Assembly: GCA_964577115.1 (NCBI GenBank)
Contig: CAZNXJ010000004.1
Location: 62,001-126,000, forward strand
Length of the DNA stretch: 64,000 nt
Reading direction: 5' to 3'
Source of the DNA: CAZNXJ01 sp964577115
GTDB taxonomy: Bacteria > Planctomycetota > Planctomycetia > Pirellulales > Pirellulaceae
The translations under genes were made by a program, and so were the position numbers. The notes under the pieces were generated by a model. The model was given only the letters and a program-made list of their open reading frames with translations, did not search any database and had not been told where the DNA came from. Position 1 is the stretch's first letter. The number at the start of each line of letters is the position of its first letter. Of this stretch, positions 1-8,630 are shown piece after piece.

Positions 1-1
1 G

Positions 2-979
2 ACGATTCGGTGTAAGTCCGAATCGCCGTACCTCTCGCAGCGCATCGTCCAGGCCTACGTCGAGCAGTACCGCAACGAACACGTCGAAGTGAACTCGTCG
101 GAGTCCTATCGTTTCTTCCAGAAACAGGTGGAGACGCTGCGTGAGGAACTCGAGCGAGCCAACAACGAGCTTAGTGAAACCAAAAGCGCCCTGGGCCTGA
201 CAACCATCGAAGGGCAACGCGAGATCCTCGAAACCCAGATCAACAACCTGAACCGCGACATCGCGGAATCGGAGGCGAGCCTCTCCGCGGCGCTCGCCCG
301 GACCGAAGCCCTCCGCCGCCGCCACCCCGAGCTAACGACCGAAGATCTGGCGATCGGTAGCGCGCTGACACAAACGGCCATCGATCAAATGCGCGACACG
401 CTGTACGAGTTGCAGATCCGCGAGCGCGAAATGGTGTCGAAGTACGAACCTTCGCACCCGGCGCTGACCGCGATTCGCGAGCAGGTCGATCAAGTCGAAG
501 CGATTCTTAGCCTCCAGGAGCTGCGCATCGAAGCGGCTCAGATCGCCACGCTGAAAGCGCGCATTGCCGCGTTTGAACGCCGGCACGCGGATGCCCTAGA
601 TAAGCTCCGCCTGCTGAACCGGCACGAAGTCGAGATGGCGGAACTCGAGCGGCGTGTCGAGTTGCTGCGTACGAACTACCGCACGTACGCCGACAAGATG
701 GAACAAGCTCGCATCGCCCAAGCCCTTGATGAAGAACAAGTCACCAACTTGAAGCTCGTCCAGCCCGCATCGTTTGTTGCCAAAGCTGTTAGCCCGAAGG
801 CCGGCGTGATCCTGTTCCTCGGACTCTTCGTCGCGACGTTCGGGAGCCTCGGCACGGCGCTATTATGTGAGTTCTTCGACCAGTCGCTGAAAACGCCGCA
901 GCAGGTGGAAGCCGCCCTCGACCTGCCGGTGCTGCTGTCGATTCCCTACGTGAAACGGCAATCGATCTTGCTGAACTAG
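2..979 (+). CDS. Wzz/GNVR-type polysaccharide chain-length determinant, 5' partial
   Basis: Inner-membrane polysaccharide co-polymerase that would set chain length and couple polymerisation to export. The reading frame is open to the left edge (325 codons visible), so the true start lies outside the window and the GTG at 89 is internal. The visible part is a long charged coiled-coil region (roughly residues 45-245), followed by a Pro-Lys-Ala-Gly stretch and one hydrophobic segment near residues 265-290. It ends in the short cytosolic tail typical of the GNVR/Wzz C-terminus. The N-terminal Wzz domain is not visible. No kinase domain is fused; the ATPase is the next gene, 34 bases downstream, so this is a split PCP/BY-kinase arrangement. 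It heads the exopolysaccharide cluster as seen here. Confidence 0.85.
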   Translation, partial: TIRCKSESPYLSQRIVQAYVEQYRNEHVEVNSSESYRFFQKQVETLREELERANNELSETKSALGLTTIEGQREILETQINNLNRDIAESEASLSAALARTEALRRRHPELTTEDLAIGSALTQTAIDQMRDTLYELQIREREMVSKYEPSHPALTAIREQVDQVEAILSLQELRIEAAQIATLKARIAAFERRHADALDKLRLLNRHEVEMAELERRVELLRTNYRTYADKMEQARIAQALDEEQVTNLKLVQPASFVAKAVSPKAGVILFLGLFVATFGSLGTALLCEFFDQSLKTPQQVEAALDLPVLLSIPYVKRQSILLN

Positions 980-1013
980 ATGCGTTGGGGACACATCCCG
1001 AAGGAATATCACC

Positions 1014-1697
1014 ATGCTGAAACTGGTTCCTCGCCTCCCTGGTGCCCCGCAGGACGCGGCGTCACACGAAGTCCGTGAATACTACGATGCACTGTTCCAG
1101 CAGTTGCTTTCCCATTTCGGCAGCTTCGAGGCCGAACCGCGCGCGATCGGCGTCACGAGCTGCGCGCGGGGCGAAGGCGTCACGACCGTCTGCGTCAACC
1201 TGGCCGCCAGTGCTGCCCATCAGCTCAATCGGCCCGTCCTTCTGATCGAAACCGACGCCCGCCGCGACCGAAATAGCTACACGATCACCGGCCGACCAAC
1301 GACGGGCCTCTTTGACGTCCTGCTGGGCAAGGCCGACGTGAAGACGTGCCTCCAGACAACCGATTTCCCGAACGTGTTCGCGCTCGGCACCGGCATCCAT
1401 ATGGCCCGCGGTGCAACGCGTTATCCGAAGAACACGTTCGTCAAACTCTTACAAGAGCTCAAAGCCGATTACGACCTGATCGTAGTCGACCTTCCGCATG
1501 CCCACGAACTGACCGACTGCTTTTCCATCTGCGGTCTGGTCGACGGCGTGCTGCTAGTGATCGAAGCCGAAAATGTCCGCACCCAGGTCGCTCGGCGCGC
1601 GAAAGACCTGCTCGTCCAAGCCGACGCGAACCTGTTGGGCGTTGTTTACAACAAGCGCCAAAACCACGTACCCGACTGGCTTTATAGACGTTTGTAA
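1014..1697 (+). CDS. CpsD/CapB-like tyrosine-kinase-family ATPase with divergent Walker A
   Basis: A 227-residue P-loop ATPase of the BY-kinase/MinD superfamily, expected to act with the upstream chain-length protein. The A-loop is GEGVTT at residues 53-58, so the usual lysine of GEGKS/T is a valine. The A' motif (LLIETDAR, about 77-83) and a Walker B-like strand (DLIVVDLP, about 154-161) are present. The C-terminus has one tyrosine (YRRL) instead of the tyrosine cluster that BY-kinases autophosphorylate. Family membership is clear from the fold pattern and the neighbours. Whether it is an active tyrosine kinase is doubtful, and it may be a regulatory or ATP-binding partner only. Confidence 0.8.
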   Translation: MLKLVPRLPGAPQDAASHEVREYYDALFQQLLSHFGSFEAEPRAIGVTSCARGEGVTTVCVNLAASAAHQLNRPVLLIETDARRDRNSYTITGRPTTGLFDVLLGKADVKTCLQTTDFPNVFALGTGIHMARGATRYPKNTFVKLLQELKADYDLIVVDLPHAHELTDCFSICGLVDGVLLVIEAENVRTQVARRAKDLLVQADANLLGVVYNKRQNHVPDWLYRRL

Positions 1698-1729
1698 TCG
1701 ACGGCGGGCCGCTGCGACGCCTTCGCTCC

Positions 1730-2902
1730 ATGGTGCCCGCTGGCAACGAGTTCTACTGCACACCTATGACGCTCCACTCATTCTTTCAGAAGTTACCTCG
1801 TCCCGGATCCCTCACGCTTGGCCGGCGCGCTCGTCATGGCGGCGATCGGCTGCTTGACGACGAGCAACTGCGGGCTGCGCTGTATCGCGAGCGCATGCGT
1901 GCAGACCGCACCGGAGGCATGTTCGCGTTCGTCGTGTTTCACGCCGATTCGGCCGCCACGCTGGGGGAACTGGCCGATCGGCTCGCTCGTCGCCTGCGCT
2001 TGACCGACGACATGGGGCGTTGGGAAACGGGGATCGGCGTCTTGCTGCCGCAGACGTCGCGAGAGGCCGCCAACACGTTTGCGGCATCCGTGTGCGAGCC
2101 GCTCGGCGAGAGCCAGAAGATCATCTGGACGATCAGCCTCTATCCCACCGAGCCCCCGTTGCCGGACGAGTCATCTTCCGCCGAGTCCGAAGCGCGAGGA
2201 CCGTCCTCGCCAACAGTCGCCGCTAGTGCGACTGCCGGCGGATTGTCGGCAAGCGATACGGCCGGTGCCGTACTGGATGCGGCTCAGCTATTTATTCGGC
2301 CACTGCCCTGGTGGAAGCGCACGTGTGACATTGTGGCGGCGAGCGTGGGGTTGGTTCTGGCCGCGCCGGTACTCGCCGTCGCCGCCGTCGCCATCCGGCT
2401 CACGTCGCCCGGCCCCGTATTCTTCGTCCAGTGGCGCTCCGGGCTCGGAGGTCGCCCGTTCCGCATCTATAAGCTGCGCACGATGGTGGTGGACGCCGAT
2501 CAGCAGAAGAGCGAACTGCGGGCGCTGAGCGAACAAGATGGCCCGGCATTTAAGATCAAGGACGACCCACGCATTACGCGAGTCGGAAAATATCTGCGAA
2601 AGACGTGCATCGACGAGTTGCCGCAGCTCTGGAACGTACTGCGCGGCGACATGACGCTCGTCGGCCCTCGCCCGCTTCCGTGCGACGAATCGGCCGCCTG
2701 CTTGAACTGGCAGCGGCAGCGGCTCGATGTGACGCCGGGCCTGACTTGTACGTGGCAGGTTCGCAGCGGCCGTTCGCGGATCGCCTTTGCCGACTGGATG
2801 CGGCTGGACATTCAATACATCCGCGGCCGCAACTTGCGGCAGGACATCCGGCTTGTCTGGAAGACCTTTGTCGCCGTCGTGATGCACCGAGCCTCCCATT
2901 GA
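1730..2902 (+). CDS. Polyprenyl-phosphate sugar phosphotransferase with N-terminal GGDEF-like domain
   Basis: Initiating glycosyltransferase that would load the first sugar-phosphate on undecaprenyl phosphate. The C-terminal catalytic part (about residues 192-390) is classical WbaP/WcaJ-type: a hydrophobic segment at 199-222, KLRTM at 248-252, the DDPRIT...DELPQ stretch at 278-299 and VGPRP at 311-315. Residues about 43-140 resemble a shortened, degenerate GGDEF/nucleotide-cyclase fold (an RxRxxR helix, a FVVFHAD strand, then a RxTDDxGRW...GVLLPQT pattern) with no GGDEF signature. A Ser/Ala-rich linker joins the two. No good ribosome binding site is visible at ATG 1730; ATG 1766 in the same frame is an equally likely start. 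Confidence 0.88.
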   Translation: MVPAGNEFYCTPMTLHSFFQKLPRPGSLTLGRRARHGGDRLLDDEQLRAALYRERMRADRTGGMFAFVVFHADSAATLGELADRLARRLRLTDDMGRWETGIGVLLPQTSREAANTFAASVCEPLGESQKIIWTISLYPTEPPLPDESSSAESEARGPSSPTVAASATAGGLSASDTAGAVLDAAQLFIRPLPWWKRTCDIVAASVGLVLAAPVLAVAAVAIRLTSPGPVFFVQWRSGLGGRPFRIYKLRTMVVDADQQKSELRALSEQDGPAFKIKDDPRITRVGKYLRKTCIDELPQLWNVLRGDMTLVGPRPLPCDESAACLNWQRQRLDVTPGLTCTWQVRSGRSRIAFADWMRLDIQYIRGRNLRQDIRLVWKTFVAVVMHRASH

Positions 2903-2912
2903 AAGCGTAGCC

Positions 2913-3950
2913 ATGGCCGGAACGCTCGTTTCGCAGGCTGCGCAATGCAGCACTCCGCCCGCTCCCGAGCCGGTGGCGCACGGCAGCCTGCACGGTGAAC
3001 TCGCTAGTCCAGGTTACTGGCGCGGGGCGGCGAAGGCGTGGAGCGTCGCGCCCCTGGCCGCCTGCCTATCACCGCGGTCCCACGGCGGCTTTGGGATACT
3101 GACGTATCACCGAGTCAGTCGGCCATTAAACGCCGGCCGCGTCCCGCTCAATGTGACTCCCGAGCAGTTTCGCCGCCAATTGTCAGGGCTACTCGCCCAG
3201 GGCTACGAACCGCTCTCGCTCCGCCAGGCCTTGGCACGACACCTCGAACATCGTCCCCTGCCGCGGCGCGCCTTTGCCGTGGCATTCGACGACGGTTACG
3301 CCTGCGTGCTGCACCAGGCGTTACCGATCCTCGACGAACTTCAGGTACCCGCCACCGTTTTCCTGACGACCGCCTATTTGGACCGGGGCGAGCCATTCCC
3401 TTTTGACCGCTGGGGGCAAGGTTGCCAACCGAGGTTTGCCGACGCCTGGCGGCCGCTCGCGACGTCGGAAGCGGAAACGCTACTCGATTCCAACTGGGTC
3501 GAGCTCGGCTCGCACACCCACACGCACCAGGATTTTCGAGGGCGCACGGCCGATTTGAAGGCAGATGTCGAACAGTCGGTGGAAGTGCTTCGAAGACGGT
3601 TTGGAATCGTACGTCCAGCACTCGCCCTGCCCTTTGGAACCTTTGAAGCAGGATGGGCGGACGTGCTGCGCACCACGGGCGTCTGCTGCTGCTTGACAGG
3701 ATCCTGTCATCTCATCATGCCCGGCCAGGATCCCTATGCGTGGGGACGGTTCGGCGCCGAGCAGTACGACGGAGTCCTTACCCTGCGGGCCAAGCTCGAC
3801 GGCTGGTACACGTGGGGCCAACGCTTGTGGCGACGGTTGCGCTATGGTCGCCGCGCAAGGCCACGAGTCCCCGACGGCACACCCTACGCCGCCTGGCAAG
3901 AACGCCCACAATCGCTGGCGGTCGGCGAATCGGCGAGGGTAAGGTCGTGA
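2913..3950 (+). CDS. NodB-type polysaccharide deacetylase
   Basis: A 345-residue carbohydrate esterase 4 family protein. It has the N-terminal YHRV strand (65-68), the metal/base motif FDDGY (125-129) and the zinc-binding SHTHTH motif (200-205), followed by an LPFGTF segment that fits motif 3. It is likely to remove acetyl groups from N-acetylated sugars of the polymer. There is no obvious signal peptide, so it may act on a lipid-linked intermediate in the cytoplasm. It closely resembles the N-terminal half of the fusion protein at 9800-11863, including the PFPFDRWG/PFPFDHWG stretch and the conserved GWY(T/S)W tail. Its stop overlaps the start of the flippase gene. Confidence 0.9.
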   Translation: MAGTLVSQAAQCSTPPAPEPVAHGSLHGELASPGYWRGAAKAWSVAPLAACLSPRSHGGFGILTYHRVSRPLNAGRVPLNVTPEQFRRQLSGLLAQGYEPLSLRQALARHLEHRPLPRRAFAVAFDDGYACVLHQALPILDELQVPATVFLTTAYLDRGEPFPFDRWGQGCQPRFADAWRPLATSEAETLLDSNWVELGSHTHTHQDFRGRTADLKADVEQSVEVLRRRFGIVRPALALPFGTFEAGWADVLRTTGVCCCLTGSCHLIMPGQDPYAWGRFGAEQYDGVLTLRAKLDGWYTWGQRLWRRLRYGRRARPRVPDGTPYAAWQERPQSLAVGESARVRS

Positions 3951-5365
3951 AGCTCGCTTCGCTGGACCCCGGGTCCCTCAGCGCCGAGGCGATCGTGGCG
4001 GCCGAGCCGGGTTGCGATCCGCAAACCGGCGAGCGGCATGCAGGCGGGCCTCCGCAGTCTTTTTTCCAGCGGCTCGTCGCGCTATGCCACAGCGCCGCGG
4101 CGCAGCGCGGACTGCTTGGCGTCGTCGACCAGGCAGCCAATAGCGTGGCAAGTTTCGCGACGGTCGTAATACTCGGCCGCTTCGCTTCGCAGCACGAACT
4201 GGGCGTTTATTCGCTCGCCCTAACACCCTTGCTCCTGTTGACCAATCTTCAGGCCGAGCTAATTACGGCTCCGTACACCGTTCATCGCCAGCGGCGAACG
4301 GTGGGGCTAGCCGAATACAACGGCAGCATCCTAATGCATCAGCTGCTGTTCGCGGCGCTCTGTTCAACCGGGTTGCTGGTGGCCTATGGAATGGTCGCGG
4401 GGCGCGGAAGCGATCTAGCGGTGCCACTGTTGATTCTGTCCGGAGTGGCACCGTTTTGGTTGATGCGCGTTTTCATTCGGTATGTGTCGTTCGCCAACAT
4501 GCGTTTTCCGTCCGCCGTACTGGTTGACGGCCTGGCAGCGACGCTCCAGATCGCCGGGCTGCTCGGCTGTGCACTGCTCCTCGGTCTTAGTGCCGGCAGC
4601 ACGTTCATCGTTCTCGGCACATCCTCCGCCGTCGCCTGTGGTGCGTGGTGGCTTGCCCAGCGCGGTGTTGTCTTCCGCCCGCAGTGGCGGCAGGTCGGCA
4701 GCGATTGGCGCAAGAACTGGCGCTTCGCTCGCTGGGCCGTGGCCTCACAGCTCATCGGCTGCACGACGCCGTTTGTTCTCCCGTGGGTACTGGCTCACAC
4801 CCGCGGCGAAGCTGCTGCGGGGCTCCTGGCCGCATCGGTAAATCTCTGCGGCGTCGCCATGCTGCTCGTCGTCGGCGTCGCCCACTCGCTGACACCGCAA
4901 GCCGCGCGGGCCTTCGCCGAAGGGGGCGTACCTCAGCTCCGCGGCGTGCTCGCACGCGCGCAGCTCTTCTTCACCGTGACGCTCGGCGGCTTCTGGATCG
5001 CGGCGATGCTGTTGGGCGAATGGCTGATGGTCGCCGTATACGGGCCTCCCTTCGCCGGCACTGGTATGGCCGTTTCGCTGCTCGCCGGTAGTGTGCTGGC
5101 GACCGGATTCGCGGTCACCGGCGGCAATGGGCTGTGGGCGGTGGAGCGCCCGCAAGCCAATCTGATCGCCGACGTCGTAACGCTGCTCGTCACGATCACG
5201 ACCGCTGTCCTGCTGGTCGGCCGAGCGGGCGTCGTCGGCGCCGCCGCGGCCACATTGTGCGGCAACTCGGCGGGCGCTGTGACTCGGCTGCTGATTTTGC
5301 GGCACGTCCTGATCCAAGTCGAATCATCGGCCGCTGGCGCGATTGCCATGGAGAACCGCGCATGA
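3947..5365 (+). CDS. Wzx-like polysaccharide flippase (MOP superfamily)
   Basis: A membrane protein of about 472 residues with repeated hydrophobic segments, in the pattern of the polysaccharide-transporter branch of the MOP superfamily. It probably flips the lipid-linked repeat unit across the inner membrane. The frame is open further upstream, but the likely start is GTG 3947. It is preceded by the purine-rich GAGGGTAAGG and overlaps the deacetylase stop by four bases. Its own stop overlaps the next start (ATGA at 5362). The assignment rests on topology and position; sequence is poorly conserved in this family. Confidence 0.8.
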   Translation: MKLASLDPGSLSAEAIVAAEPGCDPQTGERHAGGPPQSFFQRLVALCHSAAAQRGLLGVVDQAANSVASFATVVILGRFASQHELGVYSLALTPLLLLTNLQAELITAPYTVHRQRRTVGLAEYNGSILMHQLLFAALCSTGLLVAYGMVAGRGSDLAVPLLILSGVAPFWLMRVFIRYVSFANMRFPSAVLVDGLAATLQIAGLLGCALLLGLSAGSTFIVLGTSSAVACGAWWLAQRGVVFRPQWRQVGSDWRKNWRFARWAVASQLIGCTTPFVLPWVLAHTRGEAAAGLLAASVNLCGVAMLLVVGVAHSLTPQAARAFAEGGVPQLRGVLARAQLFFTVTLGGFWIAAMLLGEWLMVAVYGPPFAGTGMAVSLLAGSVLATGFAVTGGNGLWAVERPQANLIADVVTLLVTITTAVLLVGRAGVVGAAAATLCGNSAGAVTRLLILRHVLIQVESSAAGAIAMENRA

Positions 5366-6723
5366 CTTTGACTCGGCCACCGAACACCTCCTTCGTTCTG
5401 TCGCGCACAGCAGTGATTGCAGCGGCAGCGGTCGTTTGCTGCCTGGCGTTTTACGTCATCGAGCATAGCTACACGATGTCGGCCTATTTGCAAACGATCG
5501 ATACAGAAGCGACCGAGTTGGACGAGCTCGTGGCAGCGGGCAACATGAAACGGCGCGTCGCCTTTCTATTGCTCGGGTGCGCGGGACTCGCGGCGTGGTA
5601 CTTTCGCCCGGCACGCGAGCCATGGCGCGCGACGATCGGCGGACTTGCGCTACTGGCGTACTTCGCCTGGTGTTTCGCGAGTTTCCTTTGGGCCGACGAT
5701 CCGGCCATGACGCTGCGCCGGTTTGGTGTGCTGGCGTTCTTTTTTCTCGCCATCATGGGACTCGCCCGACAGTTCACCGCGCGCGAAATCCTCGCCATCG
5801 TCATCGCTGTCTGCACTGCGCATATGCTCTGGGGGTTCCTGGCCGAGCTGCGACTCGGCACGTTTCAGCCAAGCGACCCCGACTATCGTTTCGCCGGCAC
5901 GGTGCATCCCAACACGCAGGGCATCCAGTGCGCCGCTTTGTGCCTGGCCACCTTCGCGCTACTACCCTCGGTCGAGCGCCGGCGATGGGTCCTGTGGCTG
6001 ATCTTCGGATTAGCCGCGTTCTTCCTGGTACTGACGAAATCGCGCACGTCCTGCGCCGCGACGGCACTCGGCCTGCTACTGATCTGGATTCCGCGCGCCC
6101 CAACATGGCTGAAGCTGACGATCTTCGTTGCCCCGCCGTTTGCCGCCAGCCTGTTTTTAATGCTCGCCCTGCTGCTCGACCTGCCCATCGGCGACAAGGT
6201 CACGGGCGTGATGCTGCTCGGACGCCAGGAGGAAGCGGCGACGCTGACCGGCCGGGTTCCGTTGTGGAATGAACTGGCTCGGTACGCACGGCAGCGTCCC
6301 ATTGCCGGCTACGGCTACGGGGGTTTCTGGAATCCCGAACGTACGCGCATTATTTCGGAGAGCCAGGGATGGCAGATCGCCCATTCACATTCGGCCTATT
6401 ACGAGACGTTGCTCAACCTCGGAGCCATGGGGCTCGTGCTCGTGCTGGTAGCTGGTGCCGCGGCCTCGCTGCGCGCCGTGGTGCGGTATTGGTCGAGCGG
6501 CGATGCAGGCGAAGGGTTCGCCTGCGCATTGCTGGGATTTGCGGCGGCCTATTCGGTCACAGACGCGGGGTTTGCCCTGCCCGGCTTCATGACCCTGATC
6601 TTTGCCGCCACGCTCGCACGCTTGCTGCTGTTTGCCGATCCAGTTTCTGCCGATCCGTCGCCAGCTGCGGAACCGCTGCCGTGGGCTACGAGCGACGGTT
6701 GGAAAGGAGAGCTGGTGCAATGA
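5362..6723 (+). CDS. O-antigen ligase / Wzy polymerase family membrane protein
   Basis: A 453-residue polytopic membrane protein with about ten or more hydrophobic segments. The long periplasmic loop carries the pattern of the Wzy_C/O-antigen ligase family: LWNELARYARQRPIAGYGYG, then a tryptophan-containing segment, then AHSHSAYYETLLNLGAMGL. In this cluster it is more likely to polymerise the repeat unit than to ligate it to lipid A, but sequence alone cannot separate the two. ATG 5362 overlaps the flippase stop and its own stop overlaps ATG 6720. Confidence 0.85.
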   Translation: MTLTRPPNTSFVLSRTAVIAAAAVVCCLAFYVIEHSYTMSAYLQTIDTEATELDELVAAGNMKRRVAFLLLGCAGLAAWYFRPAREPWRATIGGLALLAYFAWCFASFLWADDPAMTLRRFGVLAFFFLAIMGLARQFTAREILAIVIAVCTAHMLWGFLAELRLGTFQPSDPDYRFAGTVHPNTQGIQCAALCLATFALLPSVERRRWVLWLIFGLAAFFLVLTKSRTSCAATALGLLLIWIPRAPTWLKLTIFVAPPFAASLFLMLALLLDLPIGDKVTGVMLLGRQEEAATLTGRVPLWNELARYARQRPIAGYGYGGFWNPERTRIISESQGWQIAHSHSAYYETLLNLGAMGLVLVLVAGAAASLRAVVRYWSSGDAGEGFACALLGFAAAYSVTDAGFALPGFMTLIFAATLARLLLFADPVSADPSPAAEPLPWATSDGWKGELVQ

Positions 6724-7820
6724 ACATCGAGTGCGTGTCTGCGTTGGAACTAACCGAGACGCTCCGCGAGCAGTGGCGGGCCCTTCAGCAGCAAAACCCG
6801 GCACTGGCCAGTCCCCACTTCTCCGTCGAACTGGTCGAGCACGTAGCCGCTGCACGGAGCGGCGTGCACATTGCGGTCCTGCGAGATGGAAACGCGGTGC
6901 AGGGCTTCATCCCATTCCATCGATCCGAGCACAACGTGGCGACACCCGTCGCGGACCGGCTGTCGAGCTTCCAAGGAGCGGTAGTCGCCGCCGAAACACG
7001 TTTTGATCTGCGAACGCTGGTACGGGCCTGCCGATTACGCGGCTGGACGTTCTTTGACTGGATCCTCGAACAGGCTGACATCGGCTCGTGCTGCGTCATT
7101 CAGGCGCATTCGCCCATCCTCGATCTGCGCGACGGCTTCGACGGCTATTGCCGCGCGAAGCGCAAGGCGGGCAGCGACGAGATCCAGAATCTGCTACGGA
7201 AAATGCGTAAAGCCGAGCGGGAAATTGGCCCGTTGCGACTGGAAACCAACGTGCGCGACGCGAGTCTGCTGGATACACTACTTACCTGGAAAGCCAAACA
7301 ACTTGCGGCTCGGCAACAACCAACGGCCATTGATCGCCCGTGGCAGATAGCGCTCATGCGCCGCCTACTCGAACACCGCTCGCCGCAGTGCGCCGGCCTG
7401 CTCTCGGCCCTCTACGCGGGTGACGAGTTACTGGCTGGGTCGCTCGGCGTGCGATCATCGAAGGTGCTGAGCGGATGGGTCACGGCGTACAACGTGGACT
7501 GGGCCCGCTACTCGCCGGGTCTGCTAATGCTCCTCGCCCTCGCACGCGATGCGGCCTCTCTGGGCGTGGAACGCATCGAGCTCGGACGCGGCCCCGAGTC
7601 CTACAAGCAGATCCTCAAGAACGGCGACATTACGGTCGGCGAAGGAGCGGTCTATGCGCGCCGTTCGGCCGAAGTCCTGCACAACGCCGCGCTGCGCACT
7701 CGGGAGTGGGTGCGTGGAACGTGCTGGGGCCAGCCCGCGCAGGCGCTCGTGCGCCGGCTTCGCTATCAACTCGGCCGCCATTCGTCGGCACCGCCGATGA
7801 CGAAGGAGGCGCGTGTATGA
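6720..7820 (+). CDS. FemAB/BioF2-like GNAT acyltransferase (copy 1)
   Basis: A 366-residue protein of the double-GNAT type often called CelD/BioF2-like or FemAB-like in polysaccharide clusters. Recognisable parts are the early IAVLRDGNAVQGFIPFHR strand pair, the central GSDEIQNLLRKMRKAEREIGPLRLE region, and the C-terminal GNAT-like core with YSPGLLMLLALARDAASLGVERIELGRG. It probably transfers an acyl or aminoacyl group onto a sugar of the polymer; the donor is unknown. It is a diverged paralogue of the gene at 8631-9701, with a methyltransferase between them. ATG 6720 overlaps the previous stop (ATGA). Confidence 0.82.
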   Translation: MNIECVSALELTETLREQWRALQQQNPALASPHFSVELVEHVAAARSGVHIAVLRDGNAVQGFIPFHRSEHNVATPVADRLSSFQGAVVAAETRFDLRTLVRACRLRGWTFFDWILEQADIGSCCVIQAHSPILDLRDGFDGYCRAKRKAGSDEIQNLLRKMRKAEREIGPLRLETNVRDASLLDTLLTWKAKQLAARQQPTAIDRPWQIALMRRLLEHRSPQCAGLLSALYAGDELLAGSLGVRSSKVLSGWVTAYNVDWARYSPGLLMLLALARDAASLGVERIELGRGPESYKQILKNGDITVGEGAVYARRSAEVLHNAALRTREWVRGTCWGQPAQALVRRLRYQLGRHSSAPPMTKEARV

Positions 7821-8572
7821 ACCGCCAGGCCAACATCCTACCGTTCACACCCCCGCCACTCACCCACAGTCGCCCGCGGCGGTGGCTCCGCGCTGGGATC
7901 GGGGCGGTGCGGCAGCCCAAACGCGAGCTGCTGACGCGTACGCTCTACCGCTTCGCCTGGCGGGCCTTCGAACTTTTGCACGGACTCGATACGACCGGCA
8001 GTATCGACGCCAGTGAACTAGGCCACGATGAGCAGCGGTTTGGTTACCAGCCCATTGATTACCACACCTTCCTCGCCGCTTTGCGGCCGCTCGCGAAGGA
8101 AGACCGGCGCGGCACTTTCATTGACTATGGATGCGGCAAGGGCCGTGCGGTGCTACTGGCATCGTTCCGCCATTTTCGTGAGGTGATTGGCGTTGAACGA
8201 TCGGCCGAGCTGTGCGCGATCGCCAGGCGTAATATCGAGCGCTCGGCGACCTGGCGGCGAGCTGCCTCGGTCCGCATCGTCGAGCAGGATGCAACCCAGT
8301 TCGTCGTGCCGGACGATGCCGATCTTCTCTTCTTCTACAACCCGTTCCGCGGCGCTGTTATGGCGGAAGTGCTCGGTCAAATTCGCGCGTCGCTCGCTCG
8401 GCGCCCACGGCGTATGCATCTGATTTACGCGCTTCCCAAAACCGATCCTGATGCCATGGCCGAATGCTCGTGGTTGCGGCCGTGGCGTTCGGTCAGCACG
8501 TGTAACCACGCTTGGGAAAAACTGACGATCTACCGGCCTCTCGCATTCGGAAACGGTCGCGACTCAAGTTGA
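7817..8572 (+). CDS. Class I SAM-dependent methyltransferase
   Basis: A 251-residue protein with the SAM-binding motif IDYGCGKGRAVLLA followed by an acidic strand end (VIGVE) and LLFFYNPF at the motif IV position. It belongs to the Rossmann-fold methyltransferases and lacks membrane segments. The target is probably a sugar hydroxyl of the repeat unit, inferred only from position. ATG 7817 overlaps the upstream stop and has a strong AAGGAGG site at 7803-7809. The frame open upstream of this start is not used. Confidence 0.82.
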   Translation: MNRQANILPFTPPPLTHSRPRRWLRAGIGAVRQPKRELLTRTLYRFAWRAFELLHGLDTTGSIDASELGHDEQRFGYQPIDYHTFLAALRPLAKEDRRGTFIDYGCGKGRAVLLASFRHFREVIGVERSAELCAIARRNIERSATWRRAASVRIVEQDATQFVVPDDADLLFFYNPFRGAVMAEVLGQIRASLARRPRRMHLIYALPKTDPDAMAECSWLRPWRSVSTCNHAWEKLTIYRPLAFGNGRDSS

Positions 8573-8630
8573 ACCGTTCGAGACGATATGGCGCACGTCT
8601 TATTTCAACACAAGATGCCAGCATCCTGTC

